Of a stretch of DNA of 64,000 nucleotides, positions 47,473 through 56,839 are shown piece by piece. The position numbers were made by a program, and so were the translations under genes. The stretch is from Nocardioides cremeus (lineage in GTDB: Bacteria > Actinomycetota > Actinomycetes > Propionibacteriales > Nocardioidaceae). The notes under the pieces are model-generated. The model was given only the letters and a program-made list of their open reading frames with translations, searched no databases and had not been told where the DNA came from. Numbering within the stretch: position 1 is the first letter of the stretch; the number at the start of each line of letters is the position of its first letter. The stretch is from NCBI RefSeq assembly GCF_030518195.1, contig NZ_JAULSC010000004.1:62001-126000 (forward strand). The letters are read 5' to 3'.

Positions 47473-48960
47473 ATGGACAGCCCCGGCACCGCCATCCCCG
47501 CGACCCTCCCGGTCGCGAGCGCCCCGCCCGACGCCCCGGCGTACGACGTCGTGGTGGTCGGCTTCGGCATCGCCGGTGGCTGCGCGGCGCTGGAGGCCGC
47601 GCGCGCCGGGGCCCGGGTGCTGCTGCTGGAGCGCGCGGCCGTGCACGGCGGCACGTCGTCGATGTCGGGCGGGCACTTCTACCTCGGCGCCGGCACCGCG
47701 GTGCAGCGAGCGACCGGCCACGACGACACGGTCGAGGACATGGTCGCCTACCTGACCGCCTCGTCGAAGGCCCCCGACGAGACGAAGATCCGCGCCTACT
47801 GCGAGGGCTCGGTGGCGCACTTCGACTGGCTGGAGGCGCTGGGCTTCGAGTTCGAGCGCTCCTACTACCCCGAGAAGGCCGTCATCCAGCCCGGCACCGA
47901 GGGCCTGATGTACACCGGCAACGAGAAGGTCTGGCCGTTCCGGGAGCTCGCGCGGCCGGCACCGCGCGGGCACAAGGTGCCCGTGGCCGGCGACACCGAG
48001 GGCACCCGGCTGGTGATGGACCTGCTGCGCGAGCGGGTCGAGGAGGCCGGGGTCGAGGTGCGCTACGAGACCGGCGCCGCCGCGCTGGTGCTCGACGATG
48101 CCGGCGTGGTGCGCGGCGTGGGCTGGCGCAGCTTCGACCGCACCGGCGTGGTGCTGGCCGGGGCCGTGGTGCTGGCGGCCGGCGGCTTCGTGATGAACCC
48201 CGACATGGTCGCCGAGCACACCCCCGCGCTCGGCGAGAAGCTCTTCACCCTCGGCTCGACGTACGACGACGGGCTGGGCATCCGCCTGGGCCAGTCCGCC
48301 GGCGCGGCGCTGCAGCACATGGACGAGCCGTTCATCACCGCGCCGGTCTACCCGCCCGCGACCCTGCTGACCGGGGTGATCATCAACAACCGCGGCGAGC
48401 GGTTCGTGGCCGAGGACAGCTACCACTCCCGCACCAGCCAGCACGTGATGGCCCAGCCCGGCTCCGAGGCCTACCTCGTCGTCGACAGCGAGCACGTGGA
48501 GTACCCCACCTTCCCGCTGGCGCCGCTCCTCGACGGCTACGAGACCCTCGAGGAGCTCGAGACGTCCCTGGGCCTGCCCGACGGGTCGGTGCGCGCGACC
48601 CTGGCCCGCTACGACGAGCACGCCGCCCGCGGCGAGGACCCCGACCTCCACAAGGCACCGCAGTGGCTGGCGCCGCAGTCGACCGGTCCCTGGGCGGTCT
48701 TCGACCTGCGGCTGGGCAAGGCGCTCTACGCCGGCTTCACCCTCGGCGGCATCGCCACCGACGTCGACGGCCGGGCCCTGCGCGACGACGGCTCCCCCGT
48801 CGCCGGCCTCTTCGCCGCCGGCGCCTGTGCCTCCAACCTGGCCCAGGACGGCAACGGCTACTGCTCGGGCACCCAGCTCGGGGAGGGCTCGTTCTTCGGC
48901 CGCCGGGCCGGGGTCGCCGCCGCCGAGCTGGCCCGGGGAGCTTTGTCGGCCGGCCGCTGA
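47473..48960 (+). CDS. FAD-dependent oxidoreductase, 3-ketosteroid dehydrogenase-like
   Basis: 495 residues of the FAD_binding_2 family. The Rossmann motif is VVVVGFGIAGGCAALEAARAG near residue 27; the FAD ribose region LLLERAAVHGGTSSMSGGHF follows, and the C-terminal flavin motif LYAGFTLGGIATDVDGRAL...GLFAAGACASNL near 420-460 closes the fold. It resembles the KstD/fumarate-reductase-like flavoproteins near Rv0785. The preceding perfect KstR-type operator supports a role in steroid or related ring metabolism. The last residues, GALSAGR, and the stop codon are encoded by a repeat element (48937-48972). Confidence 0.85.
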   Translation: MDSPGTAIPATLPVASAPPDAPAYDVVVVGFGIAGGCAALEAARAGARVLLLERAAVHGGTSSMSGGHFYLGAGTAVQRATGHDDTVEDMVAYLTASSKAPDETKIRAYCEGSVAHFDWLEALGFEFERSYYPEKAVIQPGTEGLMYTGNEKVWPFRELARPAPRGHKVPVAGDTEGTRLVMDLLRERVEEAGVEVRYETGAAALVLDDAGVVRGVGWRSFDRTGVVLAGAVVLAAGGFVMNPDMVAEHTPALGEKLFTLGSTYDDGLGIRLGQSAGAALQHMDEPFITAPVYPPATLLTGVIINNRGERFVAEDSYHSRTSQHVMAQPGSEAYLVVDSEHVEYPTFPLAPLLDGYETLEELETSLGLPDGSVRATLARYDEHAARGEDPDLHKAPQWLAPQSTGPWAVFDLRLGKALYAGFTLGGIATDVDGRALRDDGSPVAGLFAAGACASNLAQDGNGYCSGTQLGEGSFFGRRAGVAAAELARGALSAGR

Positions 48961-49034
48961 AGCTGGCGGGTGGCCGATGAAACTTCATCGGCCACCCAGG
49001 AGCTTCGTCGGCCGGCCGATGAAACTCCTGGGTG
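48937..49034. repeat. Cluster of 21-nt palindromic units at the FAD gene 3' end
   Basis: Abutting inverted units meet at 48951/48952 and at 49013/49014 (around GGCCGATGAAACTCC and its complement). Between them GGGTGGCCGATGAA (48968-48981) pairs perfectly with TTCATCGGCCACCC (48984-48997). The 21-nt unit GGCCGATGAAACTCCTGGGT plus G lies at 49014-49034 and inverted at 48993-49013. The FAD gene stop (48958-48960) is inside the first pair. Confidence 0.85.
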
Positions 49035-49054
49035 CCTCGCCTAGCCTCGGGCGG

Positions 49055-50287
49055 GTGAGCCAGCCGGAGCCGCCTCCCACCCAACGCCTGCAGGTCGCCT
49101 CGCGGGCGAACGTGCCGCCCTTCCACGTGATGGACCTGCTGGAGGCCTCGACGCGCCGCCAGCGCACCCACGGCGACGTCGTCAACCTGCTGGCCGGGCA
49201 GCCCAGCACCGGCGCGCCCGAGCCGGTCAACGCCGAGGCGGTGCGGCTGCTCGGGTCGGGCGACCCGCTCGGCTACACCCCCGCGACGGGGGTGCTCGAG
49301 CTGCGCGAGGCGATCGCGGGCCACCACGCCCGCGCGCACGGCATCGACGTCGACCCCGACGAGGTGGTGGTCACCACCGGCAGCAGCGGCGGGTTCCTGC
49401 TGGCCTTCCTGGCGGCGTTCGAGGCCGGCGACGCGGTGGCCATGGCCCGGCCGGGCTACCCCTGCTACCGCAACGTGCTGGCCGCGCTGGGCTGCGAGGT
49501 CGTCGAGGTCGACACCGGGCCCGGGACCCGCTTCCAGCCCACCGTCGAGCAGGTCGCCGCGCTGCACGCCGACCTCGCCGCACGCACCGGCCGCGGGCTG
49601 CGCGGACTGGTGGTGGCCAGCCCGGCCAACCCGACCGGCACGATGCTGCTGCCCGAGGAGCTCGCCGCCCTGGCGCGCTGGTGCGAGGAGCACGGCGTGC
49701 AGCTGATCTCCGACGAGATCTACCACGGCATCGAGCACGCCGTCCTCGACGGCGGTCCCCGTCTGGCGCGCTCGGCGTGGGAGACCAGCCGCGAGGCGGT
49801 CGTCTTCTCCAGCTTCAGCAAGTACTTCTCGATGACCGGCTGGCGGATCGGCTGGATGCTGGTGCCGCAGCGGCTGCGCCGCGCCGTCGACGTGCTGACC
49901 GGCAACTTCACGATCTGCCCGCCCGTGCTGGCCCAGCGGGCCGGCGTCGCGGCGTTCACCGAGGCGTCGTACGCCGAGCTCGACGGGCACGTGGCGCGGT
50001 ACGCCGACAACCGCCGCGTGCTGCTCGAGGGCCTGCGCGGGCTCGGCGTCACGGGGCTGGCGCCGGCCGACGGGGCCTTCTACGTCTACGCCGACGTCTC
50101 GCACCTGACCGACGACTCGATGGCCTTCGCCCACCACCTGCTGGCCACCACGGGGGTGGCGCTCGCCCCGGGCGTCGACTTCGACACGGTGCACGGGCAC
50201 CGCTCGCTGCGCTTCTCCTTCGCGGGGCCGCGCAGCGACGTGGAGACGGGCCTGGCGCGGCTGGCGCCCGCCTTCACGACCCGCTGA
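49055..50287 (+). CDS. Pyridoxal-phosphate aminotransferase, fold type I
   Basis: 410 residues. GDPLGYTPATGVLELREAIA near 70, TGSSGGFLLAFL near 108, ASPANPTGTMLLPEEL near 190, SDEIYHGIEH near 222 and the Schiff-base lysine Lys256 in SSFSKYFSMTGWRIGW. This is the class I/II aminotransferase pattern of aspartate- or aromatic-type enzymes; the amino donor cannot be read. The start is a GTG at 49055 (SQPEPPPTQRLQ), 21 bp beyond the repeat cluster. It ends before the WXG-like gene. Confidence 0.88.
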   Translation: MSQPEPPPTQRLQVASRANVPPFHVMDLLEASTRRQRTHGDVVNLLAGQPSTGAPEPVNAEAVRLLGSGDPLGYTPATGVLELREAIAGHHARAHGIDVDPDEVVVTTGSSGGFLLAFLAAFEAGDAVAMARPGYPCYRNVLAALGCEVVEVDTGPGTRFQPTVEQVAALHADLAARTGRGLRGLVVASPANPTGTMLLPEELAALARWCEEHGVQLISDEIYHGIEHAVLDGGPRLARSAWETSREAVVFSSFSKYFSMTGWRIGWMLVPQRLRRAVDVLTGNFTICPPVLAQRAGVAAFTEASYAELDGHVARYADNRRVLLEGLRGLGVTGLAPADGAFYVYADVSHLTDDSMAFAHHLLATTGVALAPGVDFDTVHGHRSLRFSFAGPRSDVETGLARLAPAFTTR

Positions 50288-50434
50288 CGAGGCCGCGGGG
50301 GCGGTCGGCCCGGCCCGGCGGGCACGACAGGGCCGCCCTCCCGCACGCCCGTCCACAGGCGGGGCGGCGGCGGCGCCACCGGCGCGCGAGCCGGGGCCAG
50401 CATCGGGACACCGTCCTCGACCTCGGGAGGCCCG

Positions 50435-50866
50435 ATGACCGCCGACCCCGCCGCCGTACGCCGCCTCGCCCAGCTGCTGCGCGAGCAGGCCGGCGACATC
50501 CGCGCCGAGGCCGACCGGCTGGTCGCGCTGACCGCGGCGGCCGGGTGGCAGGGCCGGGCCGGCGAGGCGCTGCAGGCGCGGGTGCGTGACCGGGGCGCGG
50601 CGCTGCGCCGCTCGGCCGCGCGGCACGACGACGCCGCGGTCGCGCTCGACCGGCACGCCGCCGTCGTGGAGGAGCGGCTGGCGCTGCTGCTCGCCACGCA
50701 GCGCCGGGTCGGCGAGCTGCTCGACGCGGCGGGCGCCCTGGCCGGGGGGCTGCCCGACCTCGTCGAGCGCTTCGTGCCGCCCCCGCCCGGCGACCCGGGC
50801 TGGCTCGGCGTCGACGTCGACGCCCTGGCCCGGGCCCTGGACGGGTGGGCCGGGAGCGCGGCGTGA
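50435..50866 (+). CDS. WXG100-like helical protein
   Basis: 143 residues. A long alpha-helical hairpin with AAGWQGRAGEALQARV near residue 38 (W-x-G turn) followed by two more helices and FVPPPPGDPGWLGV. It resembles the putative type VII secreted protein domains that pair with large effectors. It overlaps the hydrolase gene by four bases (GTGA), so the two are co-translated. Partner or N-terminal export module of the hydrolase is the likely role; this is inference. Confidence 0.65.
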   Translation: MTADPAAVRRLAQLLREQAGDIRAEADRLVALTAAAGWQGRAGEALQARVRDRGAALRRSAARHDDAAVALDRHAAVVEERLALLLATQRRVGELLDAAGALAGGLPDLVERFVPPPPGDPGWLGVDVDALARALDGWAGSAA

Positions 50867-52389
50867 CCGGGTCGGACGGCGCCGTCGTGGTCTCGGTGAC
50901 CGGCGGGGTCACCGGGGTCGCGGCGACGTACGAGCGGCTGCTCGCGCTGGCCGTCACCTTCGAGGCCGCCGCCGAGCGGATGCGTGGCTGGGCGGCCCGC
51001 GGCGCGGCGGTGCTGGTCGACTCCGACCTCTTGGCCTCGGGGCTCCTCGCCCCGCTCAGCCTCGCCGAGGCCGAGGTCGCGGTGGTGACGGCGACGACCG
51101 GCTCCGACGGGGTGCTGGGCGAGTCGGCCGGCTGGTGGCTCGACGCGGAGGCGCTGCGCCTGGCCGTGCGGCTGCTGCAGGAGGCCGACGAGCTGGCCGA
51201 GCACGCCCTCGACGCGCTCGACCACGCCTTGGGCCGCGCCCTCGGCCAGAGCCTCGCCCTGTCCCTGGGCCCCGCCGCCCCGCTGTGGCTGCCGGCGCTG
51301 GCCGGGGGCCTCGCCGTCACGACCGTGCTCTGGCCGCGGCTGCCGGAGCTCGGGCGCGACCTCCTGGTCGAGCGCCTAGGTGATGAAGGTGACGACCTGC
51401 AGGAGTGGGTGACCGACCACCCGCGGCTGGTCGAGCGGTTGGCCGCCGGGGGCGGGGGCCTCGTCGACGGGCTGCGCAGTCCCGTGGTCCCCCTGGGCCC
51501 GGTGGCGCCGCTGCCGCCCCTCGGCCTGCTGGGGCTGCTGGGCCTGCTGCCGCCCACCCGCGACACCGCCGCGGCCGCCCGGCTGCTCGCCGGCGCCTAC
51601 GACCCCGGCCGGCCCCGCACCCGGGCCCTGCCCGGCGTCGCGGTGCCGGCCTCGGCGGCTCCACCCCGCAGCGTCGAGGACCTCGTCGAGCACCTCGCAC
51701 AGCTCAGCGAGCTCTCCGCGCCGGGCCGGCCGGAGATGAACGGCACCATCGAGGTGCAGAGCTTCACCGGCGACGACGGGGTCGCGCGGCACGTGGTCTA
51801 CCTGCCCGGCACCGACGACATGACCACCTGGCCGTGGACCCAGGACGACGACGTGCGCGACATGGGCACCAACCTGGCCCTGGTCGGCGACCTCCCGACC
51901 GCCTACGGCGCCGGCGTGCTCGACGCGATGGCCGCCGCCGGGATCGGCCCCGACGAGCCGGTGCTGCTGGCCGGGCACTCCCAGGGCGGGCTGCAGGCGG
52001 CCCAGCTGCTCGACGAGCAGCACGGCTACCGGATCACCCACGTGGTCACCGCCGGCTCGCCCACCGCCCACCTGGGTCCGTTCCCGGACGGCAGCCACGT
52101 GCTGTCGCTGGAGCAGCAGGGCGACGTGGTGCCGCTGCTCGACGGCGCCGCCAACCCCGACTCGCCCGAGCAGGTCACGCTGACCTTCGAGGCCGGCCCG
52201 CTCACCGGCCGTGACGTGCCCGGCCACCACGGCTTCGCGGCGTACGCCGCCGGCGCGGCCGCGGCCGACGCGAGCCCGCACCCGGGCGTGCGGGAGCAGG
52301 TGCGCAGCCTGCACGAGTCGGGCTTCCTGGGCGCGCAGCCGCCCGACGGCGTGCGGCACACCGTCTACCGGATCACCCGCGACCCGTGA
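50863..52389 (+). CDS. Alpha/beta hydrolase, candidate type VII effector
   Basis: 508 residues. Residues 1-150 are helical (TYERLLALAVTFEAAAERMRGW...), 150-290 hydrophobic and Pro/Leu-rich, and 300-480 a serine hydrolase with nucleophile Ser373 in LLAGHSQGGLQAA, acid near 420 (EQQGDVVPLLDG) and His near 455 (GHHGFAAYAAG). The substrate is unknown; lipase or esterase activity is plausible. GTG start at 50863 overlaps the WXG-like gene. The hydrophobic middle and WXG partner suggest export by the type VII system 7 kb away. Confidence 0.7.
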   Translation: MTGSDGAVVVSVTGGVTGVAATYERLLALAVTFEAAAERMRGWAARGAAVLVDSDLLASGLLAPLSLAEAEVAVVTATTGSDGVLGESAGWWLDAEALRLAVRLLQEADELAEHALDALDHALGRALGQSLALSLGPAAPLWLPALAGGLAVTTVLWPRLPELGRDLLVERLGDEGDDLQEWVTDHPRLVERLAAGGGGLVDGLRSPVVPLGPVAPLPPLGLLGLLGLLPPTRDTAAAARLLAGAYDPGRPRTRALPGVAVPASAAPPRSVEDLVEHLAQLSELSAPGRPEMNGTIEVQSFTGDDGVARHVVYLPGTDDMTTWPWTQDDDVRDMGTNLALVGDLPTAYGAGVLDAMAAAGIGPDEPVLLAGHSQGGLQAAQLLDEQHGYRITHVVTAGSPTAHLGPFPDGSHVLSLEQQGDVVPLLDGAANPDSPEQVTLTFEAGPLTGRDVPGHHGFAAYAAGAAAADASPHPGVREQVRSLHESGFLGAQPPDGVRHTVYRITRDP

Positions 52390-52407
52390 CCTCTCCCGGG
52401 GAGGGCC

Positions 52408-53790
52408 TCAGCGCAGGTGGCTCTTGCGGACCACGCCGTTGCGCACCCGCTGGGGGTGGTCGCCGACGCTGGTGGTGCGCACGATCTCGCCGGTGCGGTA
52501 GGAGACCTTGGAGACCTCGTCGGTGCCGCTCCAGGAGATGTAGCAGTGCTTGCCGTCGTGGCTGGGCGTCACCCAGTAGGGCTTGCCGTCCTCGCGCACC
52601 AAGAGCGGGGTGCGCTTGAACGAGCGCGCGTCGACGACGGTCACGTAGTCGGACATCGTGCCGGCGACGCAGATCCGGCGCCCGGTCGGGTCCATGGCGA
52701 TGCCGTGGTGGGCGGAGTCGAGCAGGTAGAGCTCGCGCGGGGTCTCGGGGACCAGGTCGGGCAGCCGCTTGACCCGCGTGATCTCGCCGCTGCGCCGGTC
52801 CATCTGCACGAAGCCGTGCATGAAGGAGAGCTGGAAGTAGACCTGCTGCTCGTCGGGCGAGAGGGTCAGCGGGCGCACCGCGGTCGAGGTGTCCTCGAGC
52901 CCGGCGGCGTCGAGGGCGGCGCGCAGGTCGTAGCGGCGCTCGATCTCGAAGGTGCGCGCGTCGACGACCTGCAGCACCCGCTCGTCCTTCGTCGGGTCGA
53001 GGGAGGGGTGGTCGAAGGGCGAGTAGACCATCCCGATGCTGGCGTGCAGGATGCGCCGGCCGCCGTCGATGTAGACGCTCTCGTGGGGGGAGCCGCCGGA
53101 CTCGAAGCGGCCCACCTCCTCGCCGGTGCGCACGTCGAGGGCGTGCACGACGTTGCCGGTGGAGGCCGAGACGACCACGGTGCGCCCGTCGGGCGAGAGG
53201 GCCATGTGGTCGGAGCGGTAGCCGTCGACGGCGAAGCGCCACACGATCTCGCGGGTGCGCAGGTCGAGGGCGACGACGTCGGCGAAGGAGGGCCGCGAGA
53301 CCACCAGCAGGCGCCCGTCGTTGGAGGAGTACATGTCGTCGACCAGCTGGTCGTTGCCCTCGCCGATGAACTGCTGGATCGCGGCGTAGAAGGCCAGCCG
53401 CACCGGGTTGGAGAGGATCTCGCTCATCCGCTCCTCCCGGTCGGGGACCACGTCGATGCGGGCGATGCGCTTGAAGGACCCGGGCCGCAGCAGGTCGGCC
53501 GTGCCCTCCCAGTTGTTGCCGACGAAGACCACCCGCCGCTTTTTCCTCCCCACCCGCACCGCCTGGGTCGAGCTGCGCCCGGTCGTCGCGGGACGCCCGG
53601 CCGCGGGTCCGGCCCCGTCGGCGAGCGCGACCGCGGCGGGCGTCGTACGGGCCCGGTCGGGGGCGGAGCCGGCGACGGCCGCCCCCGGGCCGGCGGCCAG
53701 CGCCAGCCCGAGCGCCGCGGTCAGGACCCGTCGTGCGGGTGCGCCCGGACGGCGGGCGGAGGTCGGCGGGCGGGTGGCGAGCAGCGGCAT
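52408..53790 (-). CDS. Secreted YncE-like beta-propeller protein
   Basis: 460 residues. Signal peptide (LTAALGLALAAGPGAAVAGSA, about 22-42), low-complexity linker, then a seven-bladed type repeat with YRSDHMALSPDGRTVVVSASTGNVVHALDVRTGEEV, PLTLSPDEQQVYFQ, HHGIAMDPTGRRICVAGTMSDYVTVVDARS and YWVTPSHDGKHCYISWSGTDEVSKV. These S-P-D-G blades are typical of YncE/40-residue YVTN propellers that bind DNA, cell wall or redox partners. No catalytic motif. ATG at 53790; the 88-bp nested palindrome ends 63 bp upstream. Confidence 0.78.
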   Translation of the reverse strand: MPLLATRPPTSARRPGAPARRVLTAALGLALAAGPGAAVAGSAPDRARTTPAAVALADGAGPAAGRPATTGRSSTQAVRVGRKKRRVVFVGNNWEGTADLLRPGSFKRIARIDVVPDREERMSEILSNPVRLAFYAAIQQFIGEGNDQLVDDMYSSNDGRLLVVSRPSFADVVALDLRTREIVWRFAVDGYRSDHMALSPDGRTVVVSASTGNVVHALDVRTGEEVGRFESGGSPHESVYIDGGRRILHASIGMVYSPFDHPSLDPTKDERVLQVVDARTFEIERRYDLRAALDAAGLEDTSTAVRPLTLSPDEQQVYFQLSFMHGFVQMDRRSGEITRVKRLPDLVPETPRELYLLDSAHHGIAMDPTGRRICVAGTMSDYVTVVDARSFKRTPLLVREDGKPYWVTPSHDGKHCYISWSGTDEVSKVSYRTGEIVRTTSVGDHPQRVRNGVVRKSHLR

Positions 53791-53852
53791 GAGGGTCCTT
53801 CCACGGGTACGTCGGGGTTCCAACGACCGCGGGGGGTCGACGGTCACGCTGC

Positions 53853-53940
53853 GGTTTCCCCGGGTACCCGGGGATCCTGTAGGCGTTGGGGTGTTGCAAC
53901 ACCCGAACGCGTACGGCTTCCCCGGGTACCCGGGGAAACC
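53853..53940. repeat. 88-bp nested palindrome with three perfect 16-bp palindromes
   Basis: CCCCGGGTACCCGGGG occurs at 53858-53873 and 53920-53935, with GGGTGTTGCAACACCC at 53889-53904 between them. All three are centred symmetrically on 53896.5, and the outer GGTTTCCCC and GGGGAAACC complete the 88-bp dyad. The half-arms between the palindromes are also largely complementary. It lies upstream of the propeller gene and directly after the VWA gene stop at 53949. Confidence 0.95.
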
Positions 53941-53948
53941 GTCGCGCC

Positions 53949-55421
53949 TCAGAGCAGGTCGTGGACCAGCTCGGAGAGCTGGGTCAGGTTGCGGCACTCG
54001 ACCATCGGCACCACGTCGGCGTACCTGCTCGCCGCGGAGTCGCCGGTGTCCCAGTGCCGCCGGTGCTCGGGGTTGAGCCACCAGGCGTGCCGGCACTGCC
54101 CGGCCAGGTCGGCGAGGGTGGTCAGGGCCAGGTCGGAGTAGTTGGAGCGGGCGTCGCCGAGCACCAGCAGCGAGGTGCGCGGGCCGATGGCATCGGAGTG
54201 CTGCTCGGCGAACTTCTCGATCGCGCGGCCGTAGTTGGTGCGCCCCCACAGCGCGGCGTGCGACGCGCTGGCGGCGAGGTCGGCCATCACGTCGACCACG
54301 TCGGCACCCGGCTTGAAGTGGTGGGTCACCTCGTGCACGTGGTCGATGAAGGTGAAGGCGCGCACCTTGGTGAACTGCTCGCGCAGCGCGAAGACCAGCA
54401 GCAGCGTGAACTGCGCGAAGTTCGCGACGCTGCCCGAGACGTCGCACAGCACCACCAGCTCGCTGCGGTGCGGCCGCTTGGGCTTGTGGTGCGTGGTCAG
54501 CGGCACGCCGCCGGTCGACACCGAGGCCCGCACCGTACGCCGGAAGTCCAGCGGACCGCGGCGCTGCGCGTGGTGCTCCTGGGTGAGCCGGGTCGCGAGC
54601 CGACGCGCCAGCGGGTAGATCTCGCGGCGCATCTGCTCGAGGTCGGTGCGCCGCATCGCGAGGAAGTCGAGCCGGTCGATGGAGGGGCGCAGGGCGGTGC
54701 GCGCCACGTGCTCTGCGCCCTTCTCCTCCCCGATCCGGCGGCGGGCGTCGGCCTCGACTCGGCGGGTGAAGCCGCCGATCTGCTGCGCCACGGCGCGGCG
54801 GGCCTCGTCGTCGCCACGACCCTGCGCCAGCAGGCCCTGCACCAGCCGGTCGACGATCTCGCCGGGCGCGACCCGCTGCAGCGCGGTGTAGGCCGACCAG
54901 GACGACAGCCCCGGCCCGCGCCCGGGCATCGCACCGAAGCGGCCGACCGCCTCGGCGGCCAGGCGCGCCAGCTGCTGCTCGTCACCCGCGGTCATCGCCG
55001 CCTCGAGCCGCTCGCGGAAGTCGCGCAGCGCCTCGGCGTTGTCGCGCGACCCCGGCACGTCACCGCCCTCCTGCCCCTCCGAGCCCTCGGCCCCGCCGCC
55101 CTCGTCGCCGTCGTCGCCGTCGTCGTCGGCGCCGAGCCGCGTGGCACCGTCGCCGACCAGGGGCGGGAAGTAGAGGTCGAAGAGCGCGTCGAAGGTCGGG
55201 CGCTGGGCGTGCTTCTTGACCACCGCGGCGGCGTACCCCTCACGCACCACGGCCCGGTCGTCCCACGGAAGGGCGGTCAGCACCGCCACGGCGTCGAGGT
55301 CCTCGGCCAGCGAGACCGGCAGGCCGGCCGCGCGCAGCGCCTCCAGGAAGGCGATGTGGCGGTCGAGCAGGCCGGACCTGGCCTGACCGCCAGGCTCGGA
55401 CGCGGGATCGGGGGTGGTCAT
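53949..55421 (-). CDS. VWA-domain protein (CoxE-like)
   Basis: 490 residues. A helical N-terminal half with an acidic run (DDDGDDGDEGGGAEGSEG near 98) is followed by a von Willebrand A domain with the MIDAS motif LVVLCDVSGSVANF (D-x-S-x-S) near residue 325 and TNYGRAIEKF later. With the MoxR-type ATPase directly upstream it forms a known ATPase-VWA module used to activate or assemble metal cofactor enzymes. No cofactor target is encoded nearby. Four bases separate it from the MoxR gene stop. Confidence 0.85.
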   Translation of the reverse strand: MTTPDPASEPGGQARSGLLDRHIAFLEALRAAGLPVSLAEDLDAVAVLTALPWDDRAVVREGYAAAVVKKHAQRPTFDALFDLYFPPLVGDGATRLGADDDGDDGDEGGGAEGSEGQEGGDVPGSRDNAEALRDFRERLEAAMTAGDEQQLARLAAEAVGRFGAMPGRGPGLSSWSAYTALQRVAPGEIVDRLVQGLLAQGRGDDEARRAVAQQIGGFTRRVEADARRRIGEEKGAEHVARTALRPSIDRLDFLAMRRTDLEQMRREIYPLARRLATRLTQEHHAQRRGPLDFRRTVRASVSTGGVPLTTHHKPKRPHRSELVVLCDVSGSVANFAQFTLLLVFALREQFTKVRAFTFIDHVHEVTHHFKPGADVVDVMADLAASASHAALWGRTNYGRAIEKFAEQHSDAIGPRTSLLVLGDARSNYSDLALTTLADLAGQCRHAWWLNPEHRRHWDTGDSAASRYADVVPMVECRNLTQLSELVHDLL

Positions 55422-55425
55422 CGGC

Positions 55426-56301
<876 letters not shown>

Positions 56302-56371
56302 GGGCCCCATCCTGTCCCACCCCCGGACCAGACCGGGCGTGACCCGGGTCACGCGGACTCGTTGGACACGT

Positions 56372-56770
56372 GTGCCCGCCTCCCCGACCGGCCCCGCCGC
56401 CGGCCCCGCCGCCGGTCTCGCCGCGCCGACCGCGCCGCGTGGCGTGCTGCGGGCGCTGCGGGCGCTGCGGATGGGCGCGCTCGCGGCCGTGGTGAGCGTC
56501 GCGGTCGGGGCGCACGTGCGCGCCGAGACCGCCACGCCGCCGACCCCGAGCGAGATCGGTGCCGCGCAGCTCGAGCGCTTGATGAGCGACCACCGTTGCA
56601 GCACCACCGGCTTCGCCGACGGCTCGTTGCCGGGCTCGGCCCTGCTGCGCACCGAGCGCGGGCAGCTGCGCGTGGTGGGCTTCGCCCGCGGCTGGCAGGC
56701 CCACGAAGGGCTGCTGCCCGGCACCCTGGTCGCCGTGTGCCTGGGCACGCGTGCCACCGAGCGGCCCTGA
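56372..56770 (+). CDS. Small membrane-anchored secreted protein, paralogue 1
   Basis: 132 residues. N-terminal Pro/Ala-rich segment, one hydrophobic helix (about 36-50: GALAAVVSVAVGAHV) and a compact exterior domain: LERLMSDHRCSTTGFADGSLPGSALLRTERGQLRVVGFARGW and GTLVAVCLG. Two cysteines (RCSTTG and VAVC) could form a disulfide. Paralogue 2 follows after 69 bp and shares this whole domain. No known family recognised. GTG start at 56372. Confidence 0.6.
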   Translation: MPASPTGPAAGPAAGLAAPTAPRGVLRALRALRMGALAAVVSVAVGAHVRAETATPPTPSEIGAAQLERLMSDHRCSTTGFADGSLPGSALLRTERGQLRVVGFARGWQAHEGLLPGTLVAVCLGTRATERP

Positions 56771-56839
56771 GCGGCCCTGAGCGGCCCGAGCGGTTACTGA
56801 GCCGCGGACGGCTACCACCGGGCTCGTAAAGTAAAGACG

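Noticed and set aside
53886..54076. Short frames with FPGYPGKP-like repeats near 53.9 kb
   Set aside because: They arise from the palindrome CCCCGGGTACCCGGGG read in frame and have no ribosome binding site.
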